Shown piece by piece: positions 1 through 11,700 of a stretch of 64,000 bases of DNA. The notes under the pieces were generated by a model, which was given only the letters and a program-made list of their open reading frames with translations, did not search any database and was not told the origin of the DNA. A program made the position numbers and the translations under genes. Numbering within the stretch: the stretch's first letter is position 1; the number at the start of each line of letters is the position of its first letter. The DNA is from Trema orientale. Its lineage: Eukaryota; Streptophyta; Magnoliopsida; Rosales; Cannabaceae. Location of the stretch: assembly GCA_002914845.1 (NCBI GenBank), contig JXTC01000080.1:626396-690395 (forward strand). Reading direction: 5' to 3'.

Positions 1-387
1 AATTGCATGGTTTCAGCTGAACCTTTTTTTTTTCCTCACATGATCTTTGATACCCAATGTACATAAGACTGCTCTGTTAAAGTTAGTCCTAAAATCCCAT
101 CAGCCAACAAAATTACACAATATCCAACCAACCCAAATCCCCCCCAAAAATTTAAAAAAAAAAAAAAAAGAAAAAGGAAAAAAAAACTTCTCATCCAAGA
201 AATGATTTCTAAATTCTTAAGTCTAATAGTCCAAAACAAGAAAACGCTTAGTTTTCATCGCCCTCTCCATAATATTTCTCATTTTTAAGACAAAGAATAT
301 ACGATAATTAAAAAAAAAAAGAAAAGAAAAGAAAGAGCCATAAATATTGGTTGTTTCATTTTCTTTTACCGAAAATACCCCTCGTCC
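1..387. other. Spacer downstream of the MIZ1-like gene
   Basis: No coding region is supported here. The stretch is AT-rich and holds an A-run near 152-186 and a second A-rich run near 310-335. Part of it should be the 3' untranslated region of the minus-strand gene that ends at 388. An open frame exists on the minus strand, but it is a low-complexity Phe/Leu reading of the A-run and begins with TTG. Confidence 0.6.
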
Positions 388-1125
388 TCAATTAGAAACT
401 CCAATGCTGGATCTGAGCAAGAAAACGCTGAGTTCTTGACTCGGGCACTCGTCCGGGTTAATCAGGTGAAACGATTCCGAGTCTGCGTTCCCCACAACGT
501 GCTCGTAATTGGCCCTCATGTACATGATCTCCTCCGAGTCCGACGACCCGAACCCGGACGGCATGACTCCGGCTCCGACCGTCGTCGATTGCATCGTCTT
601 CAGAAGCAACCGGACCCGATCGCTCGCCTTTCTCCGCGCCGCGAACCCGAGCTTTCGGCCGTTGCAGTACATGGTCCAGACGGGTACGGATCGGAGCGGG
701 CAGGACCCGAGATCGGAGCGGTCGCACTCGAGGGCGATCCTGACGAGCCCGAACCGCATCTCGTTGACGAGTTGGTGAGTCAGGATCGGGAACTCGAGGA
801 GGAGGAAGGGCTTGGAGGAGAGGCGATCGTGCTGGATGCAGAACCAGACGTGGCCGCGGCGGTGGCCGAAGATTGTTCCGATGACCATCGATTTGGACGG
901 GCGGGGCTGCGCCGCCGTGACGGTGGTGGCAGGGGAATACGAAGACGGGGAGTCTTGGTCGTTGTCGTTTGGGGATTGGGAATTGTCGTTTTGGGAAATG
1001 TCGTCGCGAAGCGAGGTGCTTAGGCGTTTCTTGGTGGTGGTGGCGGTGGTGACGGTAACGGTGGTGGCGGTGGCGGGACAGAAGCAGGGGAGGAGGAGCC
1101 GACGGAGGGCGTCGATCTTGGTCAT
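388..1125 (-). CDS. MIZU-KUSSEI1-like protein (DUF617)
   Basis: Intronless gene for a 245-residue protein of the plant MIZ1/DUF617 family, whose founder is needed for root hydrotropism in Arabidopsis; the biochemical activity is not known. The start is the ATG at 1125, giving MTKIDALRRLL, a typical family start; the frame is open further upstream but reads only low-complexity sequence. A short basic N-terminus with a Cys-Pro patch and a Ser/Thr/Asn-rich linker comes first. The conserved domain then runs from GTIFGHRRGHVWFCIQ through LLLEFPILT, EMRFGLVRIALEC and VWTMYCNGRKLGFA to EIMYMRANYEHVVG and a C-terminal FHLINPDEC. The domain is complete. The gene is notably GC-rich compared with its flanks, as single-exon plant genes often are. 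Which MIZ1 paralogue it is cannot be told from sequence alone. Confidence 0.9.
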   Translation of the reverse strand: MTKIDALRRLLLPCFCPATATTVTVTTATTTKKRLSTSLRDDISQNDNSQSPNDNDQDSPSSYSPATTVTAAQPRPSKSMVIGTIFGHRRGHVWFCIQHDRLSSKPFLLLEFPILTHQLVNEMRFGLVRIALECDRSDLGSCPLRSVPVWTMYCNGRKLGFAARRKASDRVRLLLKTMQSTTVGAGVMPSGFGSSDSEEIMYMRANYEHVVGNADSESFHLINPDECPSQELSVFLLRSSIGVSN

Positions 1126-2382
1126 GGCTGAGGGGTGATTTGGTAATTTGACATAAAAGAGAAGGATTTGGATTTGGATTTGGATTGGAATTGGAAGGTT
1201 TTGGAGGTTTCGGGTTTCGGGTTCTGGAAAGTACAAAGAGCAGAGGGTATTGCAGTCTGTGAGATTTATACATAGAAACGGCGCGGGAAGGTAATATAGC
1301 CGTTAGAATTGTGCAACTTCTAGCTCTGAAAATCTTTATGGCCAAAGGTTTACACGTGTGATTATTCCTTTTATGCATTGTAAGCGGGTCCCACCGCCAT
1401 GTGTAACACTTTTTCATGGGGGGTGTGTGTGCGTGTTTTTTTTTTTCTTTTTCCTTATATTTATGGCAGTTTATGGCAGTATAGACTATAGATAGGCAGG
1501 GGTGTTCATCCAAATTAATGTGCATTTTTTTTCAGCATATTAATTTTTATCCTCAAAAAAACTTTTTAACAAAATCAGTCTGATCCACAAATGTGTGATT
1601 AGATCAATTACTTTTTAATCGATTACGTTTTAGCAAATAAAACTAGAATGTTTTGTTGTAAACAAATTTCAATTCAATAAAATTGATCTTCTAGTGAATT
1701 TTAGATTATTTTTCTCGTCAATCCCGTATCAGTCTCCCCATATATGTTACCAACATTCCTACCAAAGCAACGTATATATGGATAATTGCCAAAAAAATTT
1801 TTGTAATTTTAACTATGTTTTTTATTTTGTGTAAAATTATGCCTTTATATTTCAAATTTTTACAAATATGTACTTTATGTATATAAATTGGATGATTTGT
1901 ATTAATTATTTTAAGTTATTTTTAATAAATTTTTTGTATTAGACAGTTAAAGTAAGATATTTTTAATTCAAATCCTATGTATAGTGACAAATTTGTTAGT
2001 TAATTTATATGCAAGCGTGAAAATTTATAGAGGTTTGAGATGTGAAAGTATAATTTTGAACAAGTCAAAAGATATAGTTAAATTTGTAAAAAAAAATTTA
2101 TACTTAGTGGTATTATTTTTCGGATAACCCTATATATATTGATATTAGAAAGGCACCAGAGCAATATTAAGACTACTAATAAATAAATGATACAAATAGT
2201 AGAAAATTCACTTGTATAATTCACGTTCAAAGCACACCAGTAGAGAGCTTATAGGCCACAGCAACAAATAGAAAAAACAACGACAAGGCTCAGAGAGGGA
2301 ATTTAGTAGAATCTGAGAGGAAAGAGAATCCTATTCCTATGGCTGTGGCTATAGGAGTGTGCCGGTGTGGACGAATCATTCT
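1126..2382. other. Spacer with MIZ1-like promoter side
   Basis: Between the MIZ1-like start and the end of the NPF gene (both minus strand). The first ~300 bases upstream of 1125 contain short TTGGAT repeats (1166-1195). A possible minus-strand TATA-like stretch lies near 1455-1466. From 1530 on the DNA is AT-rich and I see no gene, RNA or bounded repeat. Confidence 0.5.
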
Positions 2383-5300
2383 CTACGCAATTTCATTCAT
2401 CTCGACGACGTCGTTTTGAGATTCAGAGTCGTAAACGACAAGGGGAGTACTAGACAAGTAATGCTTGGCAAAGAGTTGGAAGTAAACAAAGTTGACGAGT
2501 CCAAGAGCTGCGATGGTGTAGAAGTAATAGTCAAGCCTGTTCTTGTTGAAGTCACTTCCCTCCAACCACGCCGAGTTCCCATTCCCACCCGTAACGCTCT
2601 TTATAAACGCTATTATTATCGTGTTCACGTAACTCGATATCGACATCGTCAAGAAGAAGATCCCTCCGGCCACCGTCCTCATTATCTCCGGCCAACTCGT
2701 CGTCAAGTGCTCCATTAGAGTTATCCCAGCAAAAGCTTCGACCAGACCCGCCAATGAGAACGGCAGTATCAGATACCAGACGGGCATGGGGGAAACGAAC
2801 GAGTTGGTTCCGTTGCCGAGAGCTAGTTCCCGGCGCTTCTTCTCGACGAGGCCGGAAGCCACCATGGACACGATCGAGAAGATGATTCCGATGTCGAGTC
2901 TCTGTTTCACGGTGAGTCTTCTGTCTTTTTTGCTGTATTTTCTGGTCAAGGGAATGAAGACTTTTTCGTAGAGGAGAACCCAGATCGAGAGGGTGAGCAT
3001 CTTTGAGAGCTTGACCCAAGCCGGCGGGACTTGGAAATGGGTTCCGACCTTTCGGTCCATCTGAATCGCTTGAAGGATTCCGAACGTTGCAGGTTGATCC
3101 ATGGCGATGAAGCAACCGACCCCTGTTAGCAGAACAGGGAGGCTAGTCAGGATGCACTTGAGGTGTTCGACTGTTTGCACGCTCGTTAATCTCCACCCGT
3201 TTTGGGGGTTTCCCAGATCGTTTAACTCGTTCATGTTGGTGATCAGAGCGGCCTTGTCCAGAAAACTCAGCCGGGTTGTACGGACGAGCCTTTTCGCCGG
3301 CGCCGGGGGAGTGAAATCGTAAAAGGGTGTTTGCCCGTTGTTGGAAATGGTAAGGTTTTTTTTTCGAAACGAGGCGACGACAACCTTGACCAGGTCGCTG
3401 ATGATGCTTCCCTGAGGTCTGACCAGGACGTAGGTATGGCGGCCGATGAGGAAAAGGGTGATGGAGACGACGAAACAGGCGGTTGGGACGGCGAAGCCCA
3501 GAAACCAGCTGACGTTGGTCTGGATGTAAACGACGGCGGTTAGGCTGAATATGATGGCGACTGTAAACAGGAAGAAGTACCAGTTGAAGAAGCTGCCCAG
3601 TTGTCGTTTTCCCTTCTCTGTTGTCGTATCGAACTGGTCTGCGCCGAAGGAGATGTTGCATGGTTTAATGCCGCCACCGCCGATGGCCGTGAGTCCGAGT
3701 GACAAGTGGAGGAAAGCGATTTGCCAAGCCTTCGGTTGTTCGCAATTTGATTCGCCCGGGCGGCAGTGGGTGGGCGTCATCTCCGGTACAGCCGCGGTTA
3801 GAGTCAGCACCCCCATTCCCTGTTGAAACGACACCCAATATTATTTTATGTATTAATGTATTAATCTTATGAATTTTTTTTATTTTAAAAAGTCGACTTG
3901 ATTAATGATTTCTATTTATTATAAATTAAAAAAAATACCTATTACTGTCTAATTTCCACCTCACCCCACCTACACTTATTATAAATTAAAGAAAAATACT
4001 TATTATTACCTAATCTCTACCGAATCCCACCTCACTTAAATTAAAAGAAAATACTTATTATTACTTAATCTCTACCCAATCCCACCTCACCTCGTTAGAG
4101 GTAATAGGCTTGAAAGCCTATCCTAGTGTGATTTGAACCTAAGACTGAAATTCTAGATAGTGGGTACTCTTATCACTTGAACCAACCTACTTCGTCATTA
4201 ATCTTATGAATCCTTATTTGTGTTCTAACTTTTTTTTTCAAGCTTATGAAATCATTAAACAGAAGGAAATAAAAATATGAAATTTGATACTTTTTTTTTT
4301 TTGATAGTAAATGAAATTTGATATTCAATACTACGGTTTTTAACCAGACAAACGTGTTATTAGGTTTTGGGCTTTTAACTCTAGTCCTCTACTAAATGGA
4401 CATTTAATTATGAGAGAAATTAGGGATAAAGGGTCTCCATCTTAATTCTTAGTTCTGGAAAGCATTTTAAATGTCATTTTTCAAATTGTCCCAATAATAT
4501 TTAATATTTTCTTTTTTTTGGGAAATAATTACACGTTAAGATAATAAGGATCATTGATTTACTACTTTTGAAACAAAAGTTAAGAAAATATTTCATGTCA
4601 ATTGTCTCAATTCTTGTAAAGAGGCAGAAAGCTTGAGACTTTATTGAGCTATTCGGGTAAAAGAGCTGTTTGGCAGTTGAAAGGGGGTGGGGGGGGATAT
4701 GCAGTACTTTTCTTTTCTTTTCTTTTCTTTTCTTTTCTTTTGGATACTAGATTGTTTTAATAAACAAACCCACTAACTTGGGATGGGAGAGCAAAGCTAG
4801 AATTAGGAGCTAATATGTAGCTAATAATATCAATCAAGGCATTAATTTACCAGAAGGGAAGCAATGGAGCCGTAAAGTATAGTTTTGAACTTTCCAATCC
4901 AAGCATCAGCAACGAAGGCGCCGAGCAGAGGCAAAATATTGCCAAAAGCAGCCCATAACATGAGCATCTTGATTGAAGCTACGTTGTCCAAGTTGTACAT
5001 GTTGCGCAGATACAGCACCATATTTGCTGCCAGACTCATCCCAGCCATCTTCTCAAACGTCTCATTTCCTTTTAAAAAAGACACAATAAACATGTTTCAA
5101 AACAACCTTAATTTCTGAGAAAATCATTTTCAAAACAACCCTCATTTCTAACAAAATCATTAACTAAAAAAAAAAATCTAAGCTATTAGAACTTGCGGGT
5201 TCGAGAGTTGAAATGTGAATACGTGATTGATCAAACACAAAGCTATATATATATATGTATATATAAACATGACTTACCAAGAATGTATTTGACGGATTTC

Positions 5301-5464
5301 CATCCACCAGGTGCTCTTTTGGGAGGTTGGGATTCAGAGATTTGAGCAACTTGAACTCTGTTGAGCATTGCCATCTCTGTTTCCCAATCCCGAGCTCTTC
5401 TTCGCCTTCCTCTTGGGCTCTCTCTTCCTCTATGCCACTCAGTTTCGTACTTTCTTCTGCTCAT
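2383..5464 (-). CDS. NRT1/PTR family (NPF2-like) transporter
   Basis: Proton-coupled transporter of the NPF family, major facilitator fold; members carry nitrate, peptides, hormones or glycosides across the plasma or vacuolar membrane. Exons on the minus strand: 5464-5278, 5068-4851, 3819-2383. All introns are GT-AG and phases join exactly, giving 613 residues. The ATG at 5464 starts MSRRKYETEW, a basic N-terminal tail. Family marks: PGGWKSVKYILGNETFEK, with the NETFEK form of the ExxER proton-coupling motif split across intron 1; LLGAFVADAWIGKFKT (loop after helix 2); GGGGIKPCNISFGADQFD; FFNWYFF; and late helices around SWPEIMRTVAGGIFFLTMS. The sequence resembles my recollection of Arabidopsis NPF2.8, so I place it in clade 2, but substrate cannot be deduced. 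Intron 2 (about 1 kb) holds a SINE and the pentanucleotide TTTTC repeat. Confidence 0.9.
3895..4197 (-). mobile_element. tRNA-derived SINE in NPF intron 2
   Basis: Read on the minus strand from about 4195, there is a Pol III A-box-like TGGTTCAAGTGATAAGAG (4167-4184) and a B-box GGTTCAAATC (4130-4139) at tRNA-like spacing. They are followed by a body made of three diverged copies of a ~60-bp unit (GAGGTGGGATT ... GTAATAATAAGTATTTT) ending near 3895. This is the layout of a plant tRNA-headed SINE of the Au type. The A and B boxes carry mismatches, so it is unlikely to be transcribed. No clear target duplication was found. Confidence 0.55.
4707..4741. repeat. (TTTTC)n microsatellite
   Basis: About seven uninterrupted TTTTC units inside intron 2 of the NPF gene. 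It is on the polypyrimidine side as read on the plus strand and 110 bases from the exon 2 donor. It is probably length-variable between individuals. Confidence 0.9.
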
Positions 5465-6320
5465 AAACCTTTCTCATATATAGAGTTTGGCTACAGCTAA
5501 TAATACATGTTACTACTCGGTATGGATTTTTTTTTTTTTCTTTTTTTGATAATCTTGGTGAGTGCATGGATATTCCGCTTATAGTAAATTATTGGTTTAA
5601 TGTAAAATGTTTCCTTTCATTCTGAGATGTTTGGGTACTGTCTAAAATCGTTTTTCTGTTCAGAGTATTTATGGAAAATTTCTTAAGCTAGTGGACATCA
5701 TTACAAGTGTAAACTGACAATGAAATTATTGTTATAGATTAAAGGCATAAATATATTGCTTTTAACAAATAAAAGATACATATTAAAAACTTGTTCTAAC
5801 CAATTTATTACGCCAGAGAAAATTGGGTTATTTAGGAACTGTATTCCAAAGCATATTATTTAAAATATTTTTTTGAAACAAAATAAGGGTGGAGTAAGCC
5901 GATTAGGTGTCCAAAACATGTGTAGATTGGGCAAAATATCTGTGCGTGGTACAAGTTTTAGTGGGAACACATTTTCCAAAATTACATTTTCGTATAGAAA
6001 TTAAAACAGATATTTATCTTTATGCGGATTATCCAGAAAATTACTGTATTTTAGGTAATATATAGATTTCCATAATGAAATCACAGCCTACCCTTTATTA
6101 ATTAAAAATTTTAAGAAGGCAGATACTAAAATATACCTAGTCTTCCTCAATAAAGGGAACGGGTTCCTAGCTGATGATTCTGTGCTTTTGTAAGATATCA
6201 TAAGCACATAAACCCAATTCAACATTCTGAGTGTCAGCTTGATGTTTAGGGACCAATAATACAAGAGAAGTCAACCCCGGTTTCTATGATCCTCTCAAAC
6301 TAAATACTAAACACACACAC
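5465..6320. other. Spacer between NPF and RETICULATA-RELATED genes
   Basis: Both neighbours are on the minus strand, so this holds the NPF promoter and the 3' end of the RETICULATA-RELATED gene. It is AT-rich with a T-run at 5528-5547. No gene, RNA or bounded repeat is seen. Confidence 0.5.
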
Positions 6321-8895
6321 TTATTGAACCCCACTCCATCTAGCCCAGTCTACAAACTGCATTCCCCCGTACACGTTGTTCGCAAATCGCACACCAACAG
6401 TGAAAGCCATAGCTACCGGCGGAACCTGCTTCGCCACAACTGATCCTTCTACCAATCGTTCGAGTCCATTGATAATCTGATATCTGGTGTTGGAAGATAC
6501 TGCAAGGAATACACCTGCAAGTTTGGGCGGAAGAACAAAGCAAAGCATCAATCAAAAGAATCCGAGACCAAAATAGTTGGGAGTTGTGGAAAAAGCCACA
6601 GCTCTATATAAAAGCAAAAGATATGTCAGGGAAACTAACTAGCAAGAAAGTATTGTTCATACAAAGTCATTAATATGAAACTTGAGACAAAAACATAATT
6701 ACGACATAGCAAATAGCAATATGCTAGATAAACCGTATAAACCTTGATATGCTAGAATAATGTATCCCAGCAATATATATATATATATTTAAAGCAATGT
6801 AGTTGAGCATACCCCAAAGAGCTGCACTCTTCAGTAGAGGTGGCACTGGTATGTCCTCTTCTGATTTCTTTATGCTCCTGATGGATAGAAAACAATATGC
6901 TTAGAGACAACCGAGATCAAGAAAACAAAACTCTGTAGTTGAATAAATTTAGGAAAAGTGTAGTATTCAGCTCAAATTTTTTCGGTGTACCTTTATCTCT
7001 AATGTATAATTATTCAGAACTCAGGGAGCAACAGACTATGTACAGTCATATACTCCCCTTTCTACATACTTTAATCTCAAATTTCAAAAATGTGGATACC
7101 CATAACTTACTATCACATAATTTAATAACTTGCAACCGATCAAATCCAGATAAGAAATTACCACAGAGTCTATTATGAGTGTTTGTGGAGTTACAATTAG
7201 CATGATATAAAAAAGACAGAGCATGACTAAACAGAGGTGTACCGTTTGGCAGTCATAATCAAATTTGCAATGCCCTGGCCAATGATACCACAAGCAAAAC
7301 CAACAGTTCCATACAAGACACCCTGAAAGGAAAGAGCACATCAAAACTATAAAGCACCAAATAGAAAGTATGGTTACACTAATATTAGTATGGTAAAACT
7401 CTTACCTTATAGAAATAAGTACCAATTCTTTGCTGCACAGAAAATCTGCATCCTGGCCTTTCTGCCTCAAATACACTGCATTACAAGATTACTTTCCACA
7501 TTTAGAAAATTGCCAAACACTACTTGAATGATCGCTTACTTATTCTCAGTATGGACTAATAACCTGCTAGGAAGTGCTCCATAAGCGTGTTGCAAACGTC
7601 CAAGAAAGCCTTTCGATAAAGATGGTTGTCCGATGCGAACATATGGCGCTAACATACCCACCAAAGCTACATTAACTACCACACCAACCAAAAGATCTGC
7701 TACATACAACTCAAACTCTGACCAGAAATCTTTGCCCCTTTTTTGAACTTCAGCAAATGTAGCACAACAAGAATCAATGACAATCTGCATCAATTTAAGT
7801 CAATAGCCATAATATTCAGAGATAATAATTAGCCCAAAAATAAAAGATGTTGAACAATCCACTTCATATTTATAACTAAATAACTCTTTGCTGACATCTA
7901 TACAAGATAGGCATCATGGTACAACTAAAAGATCTATAAGACCTCAGTTATTGATCCACCTGGGCAAGGAAATTAAACTTCTGAAGGAAAATGATTTTCA
8001 TTATACTACTAGAAGAGAAACAGGAAAACCATCCCACTTCTACCATCTAACGAGAGATAAGAACAAACTAAAAAGTGTGGCTAAATAATCCCAACGAACC
8101 TCTGTTCCAATTTTGAAAAGAAACGATGGATCAGCCAGCATTCGGTTGCGAAGGATAGAGCACGACTTCATTGCAAAGCCTAGAAGCCCAGAAGACCCCT
8201 ACAAAACAACAATAAATAAACAAGTTATGGCAGGAGTTAAAGAAAAAGGCTCTTGAAACACCAACTAAAAGCAAAGAGCAAATGGGTACCTGCAAATCCA
8301 AGTATCTAAGAAGAAGCACTTTGCGAATTCCCACACTCTTGGCAGCCTCCAACATATCAGAGGGAAGAGTAGCCCCTCGAGCCCGTGTCTCCTTCATAAC
8401 CTCTTCAAATTTCAAAATTGGCCCAAACTCCTCTTCTTCACGGTCATCTCCATTATCATCGCCGCCGCCACCACCACCACCACCTCCTTCTCCTCCTCTA
8501 CCATTTGTAAAGTTCCCATTACCACCATTACTATCAAATGCATCCTCACCATAACCACCAGTACTACCACCACCTATTTTTGGTTCCTTTTCAGTGTCCA
8601 AATTCCTAGTCTTTCCCACAATACCCTCGCTTCCCTCTTTGGGAATCGTAACTGCGGCTACAGGGGATTGGGACTCACCCTGTGATTCCACCGTCTTCAT
8701 TATCACCAAAAGCTTCCCTTTTCTCTTCAAGCAAACTTTTCCAAACCCATTATTCTTACAAAACAGCGGAAAGTCCACATGCCTAGACTCCACCCTGTCA
8801 AATACCAACTTCTGGTTCCGTATCTTCCTCGAAACGACATCGTTTCGAGGGTTGAGAACATGGGTTAGTCCAAAACTCGACGAACAACCCGCCAT
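6321..8895 (-). CDS. RETICULATA-RELATED protein, chloroplastic (DUF3411)
   Basis: Plastid envelope protein of the RETICULATA family, whose loss in Arabidopsis gives reticulate, pale leaves; molecular function unknown. Exons on the minus strand: 8895-8290, 8198-8100, 7784-7564, 7475-7406, 7322-7243, 6877-6813, 6514-6321. All borders are GT-AG and in phase, giving 444 residues. The start is the ATG at 8895 (MAGCSSSFGLTH). The N-terminal ~75 residues look like a plastid transit region. A Gly/Asp/Glu-rich linker of about nine consecutive Gly then acid residues follows. The conserved hydrophobic domain begins near LEAAKSVGIRKVLLLRYLD and includes GFAMKSCSILRNRMLADPSF, VADLLVGVVVNVALVG, VFEAERPGCRFSVQQRI, GVLYGTVGFACGIIGQG and the C-terminal NVYGGMQFVDWARWSGVQ. 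It most resembles the RER3/RER4 branch as I remember it; paralogue uncertain. Confidence 0.92.
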
Positions 8896-11600
8896 AAGCG
8901 ATAAAATCAGAGAAGTCGACAAGTTATATTAGCTTTCACAACGAAAACTCTCAATGCAACGCAATCTAATCAAGGCTCAAGCACAAATATTGATACTAAT
9001 AAAAACTGATAAAAATCACTAAAGGGTAGAGAAGTTAAGCTCAAATTAGGAAGCTAAACAATCAAAATCACCCACTCTTTTGCGGTGTTCAGACCATCTA
9101 ATGAGCTTTCGATCTCAATCTGGAGCCCATTTTCCCGACCGAGAAAACCAAATCAAGGTCGGAAAACGAAAATCAAAATGAGTCGGAAAAGGGAAATGTG
9201 GGGTACTATACTATTGTACTGTTTGGCTGGAGAGAAAGTTGGAGGTAGAGTGAGGGAAACGGAGACGCGGCGGAGCGAGAAAATGAGAGAAACGGAAAGA
9301 AAAATGGAGACGTATATGAATTTGGAACCACTTTAAGCAGTGAAAACAACTAACTACTCACTAGTCTTACCACTACTGCTGCCTAGTGGCGTGGCTACTT
9401 GGTTTTTGCTGAATTAAAGGTCCAATATTCATGTGGAAGTCACACGTGTGGTGCTCATTGTATTGGTGTGGGAATCTCTAGGGTTTTGCTAACATACGCC
9501 AGGGATGCTATTACTCTGATAGAACCTTAAAAAAAAAAAAAAGAAAGTAGTCCTTCTATATGTGTGAAGAAGGGTATTGTTTATATAAATATAGATTTAT
9601 TGAAACTTTCTTCCTACTAAATTCTAATTTTTTGTCGATTTACTTTTATGTTTCTCTCTCTCTCTATATATGAAATTTATATTATTCAAATGTTACAGGA
9701 TTACTTATAAGTCAAAAATGGATTTGAGAATTGCTTGTTGTCAAGAATTTATGTAATATTATCTTTGTATTTGATTTGTAATTGTATACCTTATTTGGTT
9801 GGATGAAACAACTATAATAATGAAGATAGGACATACTTGCTCTCAAATAGTAGTCGAAGTGACAATGTGTTTTACTTTAAAGTCTTCTCTCATTTAAGGA
9901 GAGTAAGATCTAAAAGTTGTAAAATTTATTAAATCAATGTGAAAATTTGATTAAATTTTGCGTCAGTCATATTTGAAATCTTTTACCAAATATTATGATT
10001 TTCTTCATTGAAAAGAAAAAACTCACAATGCAACAAACTATGAAATAATATGATTAACTAATATTCTTTTCCTAAACATTATAATTTTCTTCATTAACAA
10101 ACTATGCAGCAATCAAATATTGATTGTAATTGAAATTTTCTCGATATCAAAGCCAGTAAAAACAATTTCAAACACCTCATGAGAATAAAATTAGGATATC
10201 AATTTTTCTACATTTGATTAATATGGTGTGTTATATATATATATATATATGTATATATGAACAAATGATGAAATATATATTTGTATCTATGTTAAAATAT
10301 GGACTGATATATTTAAATTAGAGAGTATTCGTATTAATATGTGGTTAATGTTTTTTTTTCCGGTCATAACAACCATTTTTTGCCTTGTAAAATTAAAATT
10401 AAACATTTTAATTTGTTTCTCGACAAACAATATCGCATACTTTTCAAATGACGAAAAATATCTTGATGTAATGTGTATTATTATCTATTACATGATTAAA
10501 TTGTCATGTACTACACGACACTAAACCACTTGGGTTTTTTAACCTATTAATGATATGTATTTTTTTCAGTTTAGTAAAGTAGCTAGTTTCAAGCAAATTA
10601 GCATAGTTATTATCACATTTTTTCCTGAGTTCAAATACGGAGTTCAAATATACAATCTCTGAGTTCCAAAAAAAAAAAAAAAAAAATCTTAAAATGGTTC
10701 TATGTCACAAGCGGATTTTAAAAGAAAATTGTTACGTATCAGTCATATCATCGACGTGTATTAGTCATCGAGGTAAAGTCAAAAAATGACTAGAGAAAAT
10801 GTGGAAGTGGAACCATCCAGTAATGGTCAAATTACATAAAATGGACCATCATTATTCAATTATTACCGCTTAACATTTTACTAATGGCCTAATTCGTGTG
10901 AGCAATGAGAAGTATGTGGGTCCCTGGCGTTATTGATTGTACTTTAACAAAGAAGAAAGGGGGTAAATTACAATATGTACCCTATATTTTGAACTTTTGG
11001 CATATGACACCTTATTTTTAGATAATTTGCTTTTTGACATGCTGATTTAATGTTTTTGGCAAAGGGTCCTTTAGATTAGGAGATTGGCTATTTCTTTTCA
11101 AAGTTATATAGAAAATTTTCTATTTTTTCTTTATCTTTTAGTTTATCTCGATATATATTAATTAATATTTAAATACCTAGTAAATCGGTTGGTCTAAGCT
11201 TGCCACCATAAATTGTTAACGAAAGCTGACAAAATTAACGCTACTTAAAAATGTTTGTTCTATTATAAATTCGTCCTTAATCTCATATTTGTGTCCAAAC
11301 ACTTTGAAGCTGAAAAAGCTGGACTGGCGTTGCAAAGAGAAATCCAATCACTTTCTGCAATTACGATTAGGGATTGAGACAAGGATGAATATATACTACT
11401 AAACAACCATAGTCATTAAAGTTCTTTTTCATTATTATTATTATTATTATCATTTTTTACCCTATTTTAAAGTTGATAATTAAACATAGGATAAATTATA
11501 ACTCATTTATAATTATTAAAAAAAAAATCATTTTCACGGTTTCACCGAGTAAAATTTCAACTGTTTTTCGAGTATTACCAAGTAATTAATTAATTTAATC
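8896..11600. other. Intergenic AT-rich region, first part
   Basis: Upstream of the RETICULATA-RELATED gene. The first ~400 bases are less AT-rich and carry a CT-rich 5' leader on the minus strand. Beyond 9340 there is only AT-rich DNA with simple runs: CT repeat 9654-9665, TA repeat 10226-10250, TTA repeat 11430-11448. The frames seen are short and of low complexity. No gene is supported. Confidence 0.55.
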
Positions 11601-11614
11601 AATTAATTAATTAT

Positions 11615-11700
11615 GACATGGCTCAATTAGTCTATGATTTTTAGGAATGTGTATGAGTGTGTAGGAGGAGAGAGATTCGAATCTTAATTAGGTCACTTAT
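11615..11700 (+). mobile_element. Possible tRNA-derived SINE head
   Basis: TGGCTCAATTAG (11620-11631) resembles a Pol III A box and GATTCGAATC (11674-11683) a B box. The spacing is slightly longer than in a tRNA. No cloverleaf can be drawn, so this is more likely a decayed SINE head than a tRNA gene. Its 3' end is not recognisable. Confidence 0.3.

Noticed and set aside
36-239. Minus-strand hydrophobic frame of 67 residues
   Set aside because: It starts with TTG and is created by an A-run; no membrane-protein family feature is present.
436-1023. Long plus-strand frame of 195 residues across the MIZ1-like gene
   Set aside because: It is the antisense reading of a GC-rich real gene whose minus-strand protein has a full family domain.
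4100-4197. A possible tRNA gene in NPF intron 2
   Set aside because: A and B boxes are present, but acceptor and anticodon stems do not form; a SINE head explains it better.
8131-8922. Extended start MSTSLILSL for the RETICULATA-RELATED protein
   Set aside because: That first codon is TTG; the first ATG is at 8895. The C-terminal end of the same frame runs into intron 1.
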